A DNA stretch of 32,771 nucleotides, taken from the NCBI GenBank assembly GCA_027343785.1, contig DAHWKF010000080.1, forward strand, positions 1 through 32,771. Direction: 5' to 3'. Positions 17,751 to 26,262 of the stretch are shown piece after piece. Both the position numbers and the translations under genes were made by a program. The notes beneath the pieces were generated by a model. The model was not told where the DNA came from. It searched no databases and saw only the letters and a list, made by a program, of their open reading frames with translations. Source of the DNA: Leptospirillum sp. (GTDB lineage Bacteria > Nitrospirota > Leptospirillia > Leptospirillales > Leptospirillaceae). Every line of letters begins with the position of its first letter. Positions within the stretch are counted from its first letter, which is position 1.

Positions 17751-18983
17751 TCAGTCCGGTTGACGGTCCGGTCGGCCCACGTGGACTGGCACCTTGTCTC
17801 CGTCGCCCCCACAGGTTTTCTTGATGATCGGTCCGATCGTCAGCCCCTGGACGATAATCGAAAAAGCCACGACGGCAAAGGTCAGGGAGACGATCGCGTT
17901 CTTTTGCGGGAATCCTTCAGGCAATCCCAAGGCCAACGCCAACGCGATAGGTCCCCTCAATCCTCCCCAGAACAGGATGTGCTGGTGGGACATTTTTAGC
18001 CGCCAGCGTCCCGATCTGAAAAGCGCGCTCAGCGGGTAGACCGTCCCCGCCCGGCTCAGGAGAACAATGATGATGGCGAACGAGGCCGTCATCCAGTCTG
18101 AAAGGAAGTTCTCGTGGGCGATCCGGACACCGATCAGCACAAAGATGACCGAATTGACAATGAAAGCGATGGTCTCCCAAAGGGCCAGGAGCGACTCCCG
18201 TCCATTGGAAGAAAATCCCAAAAACGTCTTCGAGTTCCCGATCGAAATACCCGCCACAACGCAGGCCAGAATCCCCGAAAGATGGAAGGAATCGGCCAGG
18301 GTGAACGAACCAAAGGCCGCCACGAACGTCAGCAGGTTGCCAATCATCAGATCTTGTGTCCGTCCGGCGAGGAGGTGGAGCGCCCAGGAGACGAGGAACC
18401 CGCATATTACGCTGCCGGCTCCCATATATAATAGCTGCCCGGAAACAGAGAAAAACCCCGCGTGTCCAGGGCCCGCATCCACAAGGGACAAAACGAGGCC
18501 AAACAGGACGACGGCCACAACATCGTTGAACAGGCTTTCGGATTCGACGAGGATCCTCAATCTTCCACGAATGTCGAGACTCTTGAAGAGGGCGATGACG
18601 GCAACCGGATCGGTGGAGGCGATAAGCGCTCCAAACACCATCGAAGGTAGCCATTCCCAGTGAAGAAGCCAATGCATGCCCGCGGCGGTGATGAGCATCG
18701 ACACCAGAACACCGGCGGAAGCCAGCACCATGACGGGAAAAAGGTCCCGTTTCAGCTCTTTCCACGGTATGCTGAGCGCCCCCTCAAAGACCAGCGGAGG
18801 AAGGAAAACGGCGAAAATCAGGCTTTTCGTGAGCGTGATTCTTGGGGCATACGGCAACAGCGTCAGCAGGACTCCCGCGAGGACTAGTGTTGCGCTGACC
18901 GGAATCCGTATCCGGTGGGCGAGGATCGAGGCGACGGCGGCGACAACGAGGAGCATTTCCAGATTGTTGATTGTCAGGGACAC
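17751..18983 (-). CDS. Na+/H+ antiporter, CPA1/NhaP family
   Basis: This is an integral inner-membrane exchanger of 410 residues with about 12 hydrophobic segments. The transport-site motifs are visible: FGALIASTDPVAVIALFKSL and ESESLFNDVVAVVLFGL, including the Asn-Asp pair typical of electroneutral CPA1 exchangers. It would export Na+ (or K+) in return for protons, controlling internal pH. The start was placed at GTG 18983, after GGAGATCCCATC; an ATG 17 codons upstream gives a less likely Cys/Lys-rich lead. The moxR-like gene follows it. The cytoplasmic tail is short, so no regulatory domain is attached. Confidence 0.92.
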   Translation of the reverse strand: MSLTINNLEMLLVVAAVASILAHRIRIPVSATLVLAGVLLTLLPYAPRITLTKSLIFAVFLPPLVFEGALSIPWKELKRDLFPVMVLASAGVLVSMLITAAGMHWLLHWEWLPSMVFGALIASTDPVAVIALFKSLDIRGRLRILVESESLFNDVVAVVLFGLVLSLVDAGPGHAGFFSVSGQLLYMGAGSVICGFLVSWALHLLAGRTQDLMIGNLLTFVAAFGSFTLADSFHLSGILACVVAGISIGNSKTFLGFSSNGRESLLALWETIAFIVNSVIFVLIGVRIAHENFLSDWMTASFAIIIVLLSRAGTVYPLSALFRSGRWRLKMSHQHILFWGGLRGPIALALALGLPEGFPQKNAIVSLTFAVVAFSIIVQGLTIGPIIKKTCGGDGDKVPVHVGRPDRQPD

Positions 18984-19308
18984 GATGGGATCTCCGCAAA
19001 AACCTTTTTTTATACACCAGACATTCCCTGTCAAAAAACAGTTTCATAAAATGGGGAAGCATCATCTGGTCTTAAGCAAGTCCTGCGGATTATGAAAACA
19101 TGCTCACACGCTTTACCGCAACAGCATCCGTTTCGAAAACCCCACTTTCTCCTGCCATCATGAAAAAGCCTCGGGAGAGAACATCGGCGAAAAGGCATTT
19201 TAAGAAGAATGTTCCATAAGAAGAACGGAATCAGAAATGGAGTTGTTTGACATAACCTGCCAGACCGTGTTGCCCGCGGGAGAGGAACCGTTATACTCTA
19301 AAACCATC
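18984..19308. other. 325-base divergent intergenic region
   Basis: This gap separates the leftward antiporter gene from the rightward AbrB-family gene. Apart from the promoter candidate listed separately, I see no gene, repeat or clear RNA structure. The ATG at 19237 opens the AbrB frame but lies upstream of that promoter. Confidence 0.5.
19270..19297 (+). promoter_or_regulatory. Candidate sigma-70-type promoter for the AbrB-family gene
   Basis: TTGCCC (19270-19275), a 16-base spacer and TATACT (19292-19297) resemble -35 and -10 boxes. Transcription would begin only four to six bases before the ATG at 19309, giving an almost leaderless message, which fits the lack of a ribosome-binding site there. 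Confidence 0.35.
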
Positions 19309-20487
19309 ATGATGGCGCGCTCCCTTTCTCTGGCCCGGGTCCCTTCCGGAGCCCAATGGATACTGCTGATCCTTTCATCTGCCTTTCTTTCCGTCTTCTT
19401 CGAGCTGGCTGGGCTCCCTGCGGCCCTCCTTCTCGGACCAATGGTCGGGGGGATTCTGCTCTCCGTCGGCGGAGGCAGCCTCCGTGTTCCACGGATTTTC
19501 CACGCCACAGCCCAGGCGGTGATCGGGTGCATGATCGCCCGCAACATCACTCCGGAAATACTGGTCACTTTCCGAAGGGATTGGCCACTCTTTATGGGTA
19601 TTGTCTTTTTCACCATTGTTTCCAGCAGCCTTCTGGGATGGCTTTTGGGCCGCCTCCGGATTCTGCCGGGAACGACAGCCGTCTGGGGACTCTCTCCTGG
19701 CGCGGCTTCTGTCATGATGATGATGGCAGAATCCTACGGAGCGGATGCCCGTCTTGTCGCGTTCATGCAATATCTGCGTGTCGTCATGGTCGCGACTGCG
19801 GCTTCCCTGATCGTGCGATTCTGGATGAACGTCCACACCCCGGCCTCCAGACACTTCATCTTGTATTCCCCCGTCCACTGGCATGCATTTCTTGAGACAC
19901 TGCTCATCCTCGTGATTGGAGGAGCCTTGGGGCGGCTATCACGGATTCCCGCCGGTGCGTTGCTCCTCCCGATGCTTCTGGGAGCCATCCTCCACGGAGC
20001 GCACATCGTTTCCATCGAACTCCCTCCGTGGCTGCTGGCAGCCAGTTACAGTTTTCTCGGCTGGACGATCGGACTTGGATTTACATGGCCCATTATCGTC
20101 CACGCCCTGCGGACATTGCCGCAAACCATCCTTGCCATCCTGACGCTGATCATTGTTTGCGGAGGGCTTGCTTTCTGGCTGGTCCACGTCCTCGGAATCA
20201 GTCTTCTGACAGCCTATCTTGCAACCAGTCCGGGGGGGATGGATTCGGTCGCCATCATCGCCGCAGCCACCCACAACGTCGATGTCCCCTTTGTCATGGC
20301 GCTTCAGACATCACGATTCATGGCCGTCCTTTTGTTCGGACCGGCGATTTCCCGATGGGTCGCCAACAGGATGGAACAACCGGAAACCCCTGACTCAAAG
20401 GGCTGGAACCCCGAGTCCCGACCCATCGAGCCCAAAGAAGAAAAAATCCTGGAACAGGTCCGGGAAGACGAGGACGAGCTGGATTGA
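19309..20487 (+). CDS. AbrB-family (Gneg_AbrB_dup) integral membrane protein
   Basis: This 392-residue inner-membrane protein has two similar halves. Each has the Gly-rich entry helix of this family: AGLPAALLLGPMVGGILLSV in the first, IPAGALLLPMLLGAILHG in the second. Each half also has a conserved core (LPGTTAVWGLSPGAASVMMM and LLTAYLATSPGGMDSVAIIA). It is often labelled 'AbrB regulator' or 'ammonia monooxygenase', but is more likely a transporter of unknown substrate. The start was taken as the ATG-ATG at 19309/19312; the 24 codons upstream to 19237 are not family-like. The tail is hydrophilic and acidic (EKILEQVREDEDELD). Confidence 0.85.
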   Translation: MMARSLSLARVPSGAQWILLILSSAFLSVFFELAGLPAALLLGPMVGGILLSVGGGSLRVPRIFHATAQAVIGCMIARNITPEILVTFRRDWPLFMGIVFFTIVSSSLLGWLLGRLRILPGTTAVWGLSPGAASVMMMMAESYGADARLVAFMQYLRVVMVATAASLIVRFWMNVHTPASRHFILYSPVHWHAFLETLLILVIGGALGRLSRIPAGALLLPMLLGAILHGAHIVSIELPPWLLAASYSFLGWTIGLGFTWPIIVHALRTLPQTILAILTLIIVCGGLAFWLVHVLGISLLTAYLATSPGGMDSVAIIAAATHNVDVPFVMALQTSRFMAVLLFGPAISRWVANRMEQPETPDSKGWNPESRPIEPKEEKILEQVREDEDELD

Positions 20488-20509
20488 CGATATGAGGAGG
20501 GACCAACAC

Positions 20510-20719
20510 ATGCGAATGCCGGGCTTCCGCCGGCTTTCATACACGCCCTTTCCGGTTTACCGAAATGACCGACCGTCTGTGTTTCTTCGGGTTTATCCAG
20601 GCCTGTCTCCCGGAATCACCCGAATCAATGATTCACGGAGGTGTCTTAACCCATTCCGGGTCTGGGGAGTCGGTCGGTCAACACAAAAGTTGTCCAGAAA
20701 CAGGCAATTCTTGTCCTGA
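20510..20719 (+). CDS. Possible small protein, 69 codons, unrecognised
   Basis: An ATG at 20510 lies eight bases after a good GAGGAGGG box and opens 69 codons, 22 bases downstream of the AbrB-family stop. The product is basic and rich in Arg/Pro/Ser without a membrane segment or known motif. The strong ribosome-binding site is the only argument; composition is compatible with chance. It covers the palindrome at 20622-20634. Confidence 0.25.
   Translation: MRMPGFRRLSYTPFPVYRNDRPSVFLRVYPGLSPGITRINDSRRCLNPFRVWGVGRSTQKLSRNRQFLS
20622..20634. promoter_or_regulatory. 13-bp perfect palindrome, candidate operator
   Basis: GAATCA-A-TGATTC is a perfect dyad, and a further GAATCA half lies at 20613-20618. 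It sits about 160 bases beyond the 3' end of the Crp/Fnr gene, so it is not in that gene's promoter. Confidence 0.3.
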
Positions 20720-20792
20720 AGGCAAATCTGGCGATCGTCCGGGGATAACACACATGACAACATACGGGGGGTGGAGGGCCTGGACCATGGAA

Positions 20793-21542
20793 TCAGCCCA
20801 ATGAAGAACCCGATGAACCGGATGAAACAATGGTCGCTTTCGGGAGCAGTCGATCGCACTCCTTTTTCACCACCCCGTAGCATTCGCAAGACCGGGCTTC
20901 CAGCCCCTTTCTGTCGAGAACAGTTATATGTCCACGGTGGTACGCGATCAACCCCGCCTTCTGGACGTTTCCGGCAGCCTCCGTGACGCCTTCCCGTCGC
21001 ACCCCGAGCATGTTTGCGATCAGTTCCTGGGTCATGATCAGTTCATTGGTGGGCAATCGGTCGAGACTCAGAAGCAGCCATCGGCAAAACTGCTGATCCA
21101 GTGAATGATGCCTGTTACACACTGCCGTCTGTGCCATTTGCGTCAACAATGCCTGGGTATAACGGAGCAGGAGACGCTGCATCGGCCTTGCGCTATAGAA
21201 TTCGTTTTTCAAAAGCTGACCCTTCAGCCGGTAAGCATGGCCAGCACTTTGCACAACAGCCCGGCTCGGCGTGGTTTCCCCCCCCATAAACAAGGAGACG
21301 CCGACAATCCCCTCGTTTCCGACCACGGCGATTTCGGCAGACGAGCCATTCTCCATGACGCACAACAGGGATACGATCGAGTTCGTCGGGAAATAGACGT
21401 GACGCATTTGCGTGTCTGGTTCGTAAATCACCTCGCCAAGCGTCAGCGGTACCAATTCCAGATGAGAAGAGAGACGGTTTTGTTCCTCCTCCGGCAAGGC
21501 GGAAAGGAGGTAGTTTTGGCAAATATGATGAAGTGGACACAT
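20793..21542 (-). CDS. Crp/Fnr-family transcriptional regulator
   Basis: This 249-residue regulator has an N-terminal cyclic-nucleotide-binding beta-barrel (VIYEPDTQMRHVYFPTNSIV, then VVGNEGIVGVSLFMGG) and a C-terminal winged helix (TQELIANMLGVRREGVTEAA). The barrel resembles the subgroup that lacks the arginine and glutamate of cAMP-binding Crp, so the ligand is unknown; no Cys cluster for an Fe-S cofactor of Fnr type is seen at the start, though scattered cysteines occur. The start ATG at 21542 follows GGGAGCCGTTC. It is transcribed away from the csbD cluster, with a 445-base shared upstream region, so it could control itself and the stress genes to its right. That link is inferred from position. 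Confidence 0.88.
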   Translation of the reverse strand: MCPLHHICQNYLLSALPEEEQNRLSSHLELVPLTLGEVIYEPDTQMRHVYFPTNSIVSLLCVMENGSSAEIAVVGNEGIVGVSLFMGGETTPSRAVVQSAGHAYRLKGQLLKNEFYSARPMQRLLLRYTQALLTQMAQTAVCNRHHSLDQQFCRWLLLSLDRLPTNELIMTQELIANMLGVRREGVTEAAGNVQKAGLIAYHRGHITVLDRKGLEARSCECYGVVKKECDRLLPKATIVSSGSSGSSLG

Positions 21543-21987
21543 GAACGGCTCCCGATATCATTTGGGTACGATCAGCTTTCCGGAGCATTCAAAGAGAGGC
21601 GCTGTGGCAAGCCGATCTTGCCCACTCTTTCTGAAATCTTGTGAGCGCCAACACCCTCAAAAGCCGCAGAACTGTCATTTTCAACACGAGATGTTCAAGC
21701 GTCGGATAAGTGACGAAAACGTCAAATCGCCAGCAGGCAACGGAGTGTTCCAAGGCGTAATCCGGGGAGCACCACCCGGCCTTCTCCGTCTCAATCCCTT
21801 TCCCGGCTAATGTGCGCTATCGTACAGATCCCGCCTGATCATGCGACTAGACTCGCAGATGAATCTGGAATTTTTATGGAATCTGTCCAGATTGATACTG
21901 TCCAAACACGCAATTGGTTTATGGCCGATCCCGACGGAAGAAGAACGCTTGAAGACTTTTTTCGCCGGATTCAAAAAGGAGTATGAG
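21543..21987. other. 445-base divergent region between the regulator and csbD
   Basis: No gene is supported here. The csbD frame is open back to an ATG at 21841, but those 49 extra codons are unlike the family. Promoters for both directions must lie in this stretch; I found no unambiguous -35/-10 pair or long dyad. Confidence 0.4.
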
Positions 21988-22212
21988 ATGAACTGGGACA
22001 TCGTAGCTGGCAACTGGAGTCAATTCAAAGGCAAAGTCAAATCTCAGTGGGGAAAGCTTACCGACGATCAGCTCAAAGTGATTGGCGGCAAGCGCGACGT
22101 ATTGTCGGGCAAGATCCAGGAAGCCTACGGGATCTCAAAAGACGAAGCCGACAAGCAGGTCAGACAATTTGAAGACCTCAACAAGGACTACCGTCCAAAG
22201 TCCCCATCCTGA
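21988..22212 (+). CDS. CsbD-family stress protein
   Basis: This 74-residue hydrophilic protein shows the CsbD signature: MNWDIVAGNWSQFKGKVKSQ, then WGKLTDDQLKVIGGKRD and a Gln/Asp-rich helical end. The family is induced by general stress in many bacteria (sigma-B in Bacillus) and its mechanism is unknown. ATG 21988 was chosen because it follows AAAAAGGAGT at a good distance and gives the family length. A GC-rich hairpin follows 13 bases after the stop. It is grouped with a c-di-GMP protein, a GlsB-type protein and a BON lipoprotein, all typical stress-linked genes. Confidence 0.88.
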   Translation: MNWDIVAGNWSQFKGKVKSQWGKLTDDQLKVIGGKRDVLSGKIQEAYGISKDEADKQVRQFEDLNKDYRPKSPS

Positions 22213-22225
22213 CCTGTCCAAATCC

Positions 22226-22251
22226 GCGCGCGTCGACGATGAGACGCGCGC
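22226..22251 (+). terminator. 9-bp perfect GC-rich hairpin after csbD
   Basis: GCGCGCGTC, an eight-base loop and GACGCGCGC form a perfect stem just past the csbD stop. There is no clear T-run, so it could end the csbD message or protect its 3' end. Confidence 0.45.
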
Positions 22252-22437
22252 AACTCCGGACTTTCTCTGGAAGAACCTGTCGGTCTCGTGGTCCATGACG
22301 AGAGAAAGACGTTTTTCCTTTCACTTCTCTCCCCCATTTGGGTAAAGCGAGTCCAGCCTGTCTTGCCTTCTCGGGTTTCTGTCTGGAAAATTCGTCGCGT
22401 TACAAGCGGATCCAGGTCCGACAGATATTGACCAGAA

Positions 22438-25302
22438 ATGGGAGTCAGAAAGAATGTCAACCTGTCAGAAACGAACGATATCCGGAAAGCTTTTAAACGG
22501 AACAAAACATTCGGAATCATGATGTCGGATCCCGCATTGGACTTTGTTCGTCATGAAAAGAATTTTCAAGACTCAAAAAGGCCTGGATGCCCCCTTTGCG
22601 CAGGAGATGTTGAACGTATACCCCGACGTCCCCTGGATTTTTTCAAGGGTTTATTCAGCCCACTCCGACGTTACCGCTGTCTATCAATGGAATGCGGTTG
22701 GGTCGGAAACTTGCGCGAAAAGGAAGACCGTCATCCGGAAAAGCCGGACCTGCTCAAGGAAAAAGAATACAACGCAGATTCTCCATCGCCGCTTGCGCAA
22801 CTCCTCACAAAGACTTCTTCCGAGACGAACGATCACCCGAGCACCGTCCTCCTTGTAGAAGACGACCCCGAGGACGCCAGATTGATCCGGGAGGCACTGG
22901 GAAATCAGGAAGACAGCCTGTATCGCATCGAATGGGTGACAGGACTTTCATCGGCTCTGAAGCGTCTGGCGGAAAAAAAGATCGATGTGATATTGCTGGA
23001 CCTGACTTTACCCGACGGAGATGGGATCAGTGCATTCGATCTCGTGTTCAAGGCTGCTCCGAATGCCCTGATTCTGGTACTGAGCTCGGCGAATGACAAA
23101 GAAAATGCGAGACTGGCCGTGCGGTGTGGAGCACATGATTATCTCGAAAAGAACCATGTCGATGCCCACTGGTTACCTCGCGCCCTTCGTTATGTACTCG
23201 AAGCAAAGTCGGCCGATGAAGCGGTGCGGAAAACCGCGTCCCTTTTCCGCGCAATGAGCGACGCTTCTCCACTCGGCATCTTTGTCTCTGATGAAAAGGG
23301 ACATTGCGTTTATACAAATGCTTCATATCAGAAGATATCCGGGTTGACATTCGAGCGTGCGATGGGAACGAACTGGAGTCTGACGATCCACCCGGAGGAT
23401 CGCCAGCGGGTTCTGTCCGAGTGGCATGAGGCGGCTCGAGAACAACGACCATTCCAGGCGGAGGTCCGGTTTCTTCGGGAGGACAAGAGCATTGTGTGGA
23501 CACGCCTGAATTCAGCGCCAATGCAGGACGAGCAAAGATCTTATGGGCATGTACAAACGATAGAGGATATCACCGATCGAAAAATGGCTGAATCTGTGTT
23601 GCAGGTGGCAGAAGAATCTTTGTTCGAAGAAAAGGAACGCGCCCAGGTCACGCTCAACTCCATCGGTGACGCCGTCTTGACGACAGGCCTTCTCGGCAAC
23701 GTAACCTATCTGAATTTGGTGGCAGAGACTTTGACCGGCTGGTCTCAAAAAGACGCGTTGGGCCGACATCTTTCGGAGGTGTTCAAGATTATTGATGGAA
23801 CAACGCGCCAAATAGCTTCCGATCCGGTTCAACGCGCCATCGAACAGGGCCGGACCGTCGAACTGGACAGCAATTGTGTACTGATCCGCCGCGACGGATC
23901 AGAGTCCTCCATTGAGGATTCCACATCACCCATCCACAACCGCGAAGGTGAGATCTCAGGAGCGGTGATCGTCTTCCATGACAGCAGCGAATCGCGGTCG
24001 CTGACGCTGAAGATGTCCCATCTGGCACAGTATGATTTTCTTACCGGTTTGCCCAATCGAGTATTGATGGAAGAAAGGCTATCCCAGGCGATCCAGTTTG
24101 CCCATCGTTACCAGAAGCAAGTCGCGCTTCTGTTCCTGGATCTGGACTATTTCAAAAACATCAACGACTCTCTGGGCCATTCCGTCGGAGACCAGCTTCT
24201 GCAGTCTGTATCGAAGCGGTTGACAGGCTGCGTGCGCACAACGGACACAATATGCCGTCAGGGCGGTGACGAGTTCGTTATCCTTCTTTCCGAGGTCGAA
24301 CACACGCAAGATGTAGTGCTTGTAGCGGAAAAACTGCTATATGCGTTTTCCACCCCCCATTTTATCGGCAGACACGAACTCCACGTCACCTTGAGCATCG
24401 GAATCAGCATCTATCCGGATAACGGCGTTGATACCGACACAATTATGCAGAACGCCGACACCGCGATGTATCACGCCAAGTCAAACGGACGAAACAGCTA
24501 CCAGTTCTTCAGACCCGACATGAACATCCGCGCTGTCCACCGCTTATTCATCGAAAGCAGCCTGAGACGAGCCCTGAACCATGGAGAGTTTCTGCTTCAT
24601 TACCAGCCGAAAATCGACCTTGTTTCCGGCATTATGACAGGAACAGAAGCCCTCATTCGATGGCAAGACCGGGACTCGGGACTCATTTACCCCGGAGAGT
24701 TTGTGTCAATTGCCGAAGAGTGCGGCCTTATCGTTCCCATTGGCCAATGGGTCATGCGCGAGGCTTGTGAACAACATCAGAAATGGCTCAAAGCCGGGCT
24801 TCACCCTGTACCGGTGGCGGTCAACATCTCCGCGATGGAATTCCGGCAAAAAAGTTTTGTGGAAAGTGTTGCATTGATCCTGAAGGAAACGGGTCTTCCT
24901 CCGGGTTATCTCGAACTGGAAATGACCGAAAGCATCCTGATGTATGATGCCGAGGATTCGGCCCTGGTACTGAAAGCACTCAAGACCATGGGGATAGAGC
25001 TTTCCATCGACGACTTCGGCACGGGCTATTCGAGCCTGAGCTATCTGAGGCGGTTCCCGATCGACACCCTGAAGATCGACCAATCCTTCATCCTTGACAT
25101 CCCCACGGACAAGGATAGCTCTACCATCGTCAGCGCTGTGATCGGAATGGGAAGGAATCTCCATTTACGGGTTACCGCAGAAGGGGTGGAAACACAAGAA
25201 CAGCTCGCATTCCTCCGTGCACATCAATGCGACGAGGGGCAGGGTTTTCTATTCAGCCACCCCTTGATTAACGGGGACCTGGAAAAATTACTCTCAAATT
25301 GA
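22438..25302 (+). CDS. Zinc-ribbon/receiver-PAS-PAS-GGDEF-EAL cyclic-di-GMP protein
   Basis: This 954-residue cytosolic protein begins with a zinc-ribbon-like patch (CPLC at 51-54 and CLSMEC at 81-86). A response-regulator receiver follows (~135-255): acidic residues 141-143, phosphoacceptor Asp188 in VILLDLTLPDGDG. Then come two PAS domains (~265-385, ~400-520), GGDEF (~535-700) and EAL (~710-950). GGDEF is intact in CRQGGDEFVILL, with the RxxD inhibitory site (RTTD) five residues before it. The EAL domain has EALIRW, NIS, ELEMTES, DDFGTGYSS, KIDQSFI, AEGVET and the late Gln, so both making and breaking c-di-GMP are possible. No partner kinase is in the window. ATG 22438 lacks a good ribosome-binding site; ATG 22519 is an alternative that keeps all domains. 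Confidence 0.93.
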   Translation: MGVRKNVNLSETNDIRKAFKRNKTFGIMMSDPALDFVRHEKNFQDSKRPGCPLCAGDVERIPRRPLDFFKGLFSPLRRYRCLSMECGWVGNLREKEDRHPEKPDLLKEKEYNADSPSPLAQLLTKTSSETNDHPSTVLLVEDDPEDARLIREALGNQEDSLYRIEWVTGLSSALKRLAEKKIDVILLDLTLPDGDGISAFDLVFKAAPNALILVLSSANDKENARLAVRCGAHDYLEKNHVDAHWLPRALRYVLEAKSADEAVRKTASLFRAMSDASPLGIFVSDEKGHCVYTNASYQKISGLTFERAMGTNWSLTIHPEDRQRVLSEWHEAAREQRPFQAEVRFLREDKSIVWTRLNSAPMQDEQRSYGHVQTIEDITDRKMAESVLQVAEESLFEEKERAQVTLNSIGDAVLTTGLLGNVTYLNLVAETLTGWSQKDALGRHLSEVFKIIDGTTRQIASDPVQRAIEQGRTVELDSNCVLIRRDGSESSIEDSTSPIHNREGEISGAVIVFHDSSESRSLTLKMSHLAQYDFLTGLPNRVLMEERLSQAIQFAHRYQKQVALLFLDLDYFKNINDSLGHSVGDQLLQSVSKRLTGCVRTTDTICRQGGDEFVILLSEVEHTQDVVLVAEKLLYAFSTPHFIGRHELHVTLSIGISIYPDNGVDTDTIMQNADTAMYHAKSNGRNSYQFFRPDMNIRAVHRLFIESSLRRALNHGEFLLHYQPKIDLVSGIMTGTEALIRWQDRDSGLIYPGEFVSIAEECGLIVPIGQWVMREACEQHQKWLKAGLHPVPVAVNISAMEFRQKSFVESVALILKETGLPPGYLELEMTESILMYDAEDSALVLKALKTMGIELSIDDFGTGYSSLSYLRRFPIDTLKIDQSFILDIPTDKDSSTIVSAVIGMGRNLHLRVTAEGVETQEQLAFLRAHQCDEGQGFLFSHPLINGDLEKLLSN

Positions 25303-25738
25303 CGGTCAACCATCAGGGTGCACCATAGCGAAGTCAAAAAGGATCCTCCTGGAGACCCTTCCGTTCACGCGAATGACATCACCATCCTCCCATATTGTCT
25401 TTCCCATTATGTTCGATAGCGAACAGACACCCTTTGTGAGGGAAGCTATGCTTCCATCAAGGTATGTGGACATGCCACCGGTTGTGATGCCCTGCCCAAA
25501 AAAAGCGATAAGGCTTTATGGGATAAGGTCGCTCGCAAAACATCCGTTTCAGGTTGTGTCGTCCATCATGGTCAATATGGGTTGTTCTGGCCACGTCGAA
25601 GAGTGTGGCGCGCCCGTATGCCAAAGACCATGATGACGCAAAAACGGACCGGTAGTTCATGAACTAAAACCGGGGGAGCAAGATGGACTGTGGAGTTCAT
25701 GAAAGCCCCGGCGGGACACCGATGAACAAGGAGGAACG
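25303..25738. other. 436-base gap before glsB
   Basis: No gene is supported; the small open frames have poor starts and no family likeness. The last 90 bases hold the AGTTCATGAA pair listed separately. The rest shows no repeat or RNA structure that I can defend. Confidence 0.45.
25653..25703. promoter_or_regulatory. Paired AGTTCATGAA sites, candidate operator
   Basis: A perfect 14-bp palindrome, TAGTTCATGAACTA, lies at 25653-25666. AGTTCATGAA recurs at 25694-25703, exactly 40 bases (about four helical turns) downstream. Both lie just upstream of the glsB ribosome-binding site, where a repressor or activator dimer could bind. Confidence 0.45.
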
Positions 25739-26011
25739 ATGTCGCTATTGGCATGGATTGTATTGGGGCTTGTCGCGGGTTTCTCCGCGAGCAAAATCGT
25801 GAACGGAACCGGGCAGGGAGTCTTGATGGACATAGCTCTCGGCATCGTTGGGGCTGTGGTCGGAGGATGGGTATTCAACGCCTTTGGAATGTCAGGTGTT
25901 GGAGAATTCAACATCTATAGTCTGCTCGTCGCCTTTGTTGGCGCCGCCCTTTTGCTCGGGCTATACCATGCCTTCTTTTCCCGTGCCACCCGTGAGCGGG
26001 GTGGCTCATGA
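25739..26011 (+). CDS. GlsB/YeaQ/YmgE-family stress membrane protein
   Basis: This small 90-residue inner-membrane protein has three hydrophobic Gly-rich segments: LAWIVLGLVAGFSASKIV, ALGIVGAVVGGWVFNAFG and LLVAFVGAALLLGLYHAF. That is the standard layout of this 'transglycosylase-associated' family, which is linked to envelope and acid stress but has no known activity. ATG 25739 follows AAGGAGGAACG. Its stop overlaps the start of an 84-codon frame as ATGA. Confidence 0.9.
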   Translation: MSLLAWIVLGLVAGFSASKIVNGTGQGVLMDIALGIVGAVVGGWVFNAFGMSGVGEFNIYSLLVAFVGAALLLGLYHAFFSRATRERGGS

Positions 26012-26262
26012 CGGGGATTCCAATGATAGATAGCAGCCTTGCGGAATTTCCATGGACTCTTATACCTCCACCAGAAGGATACCCTGAACCGATCAGGTAT
26101 CTTCCCGGGGACGGGGACGTATGGTCCGAATATTGTTTCCGCGTTGACCTGCATCCAGATAAAGAAGCGATTCCGTTCTGGGCAAACAAATCAAACCGTT
26201 TACAAACGGGGTCTAAAACAAGGGATCCCCTTGTATCGTTTATCAGGAGATTGCGAACATGA
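26008..26262 (+). CDS. Possible small protein linking glsB and the BON gene
   Basis: This 84-codon frame starts at an ATGA overlap with glsB and ends at an ATGA overlap with the BON lipoprotein gene. It fills the whole gap without a stop, which is what a coupled operon would look like. The product is Pro/Trp-containing, has no signal peptide or membrane segment, and I know no relative. Against it, two perfect inverted repeats lie in its 3' half and the BON gene has its own ribosome-binding site, both more natural for a non-coding spacer. Confidence 0.35.
   Translation: MTGIPMIDSSLAEFPWTLIPPPEGYPEPIRYLPGDGDVWSEYCFRVDLHPDKEAIPFWANKSNRLQTGSKTRDPLVSFIRRLRT
26196..26234. other. Two adjacent inverted repeats upstream of the BON gene
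   Basis: CCGTTT-AC-AAACGG (26196-26209) and ACAAGGG-ATC-CCCTTGT (26218-26234) are perfect dyads, eight bases apart. They could be an attenuator or operator controlling the lipoprotein gene that starts at 26259. Confidence 0.45.

Noticed and set aside
19237..19308. Upstream ATG for the AbrB-family gene
   Set aside because: The 24 added residues are not like the family and lie upstream of the best promoter candidate.
21541..21810. 89-codon frame upstream of csbD
   Set aside because: It starts within the regulator's ribosome-binding region on the opposite strand, has no good ribosome-binding site and no recognisable content.
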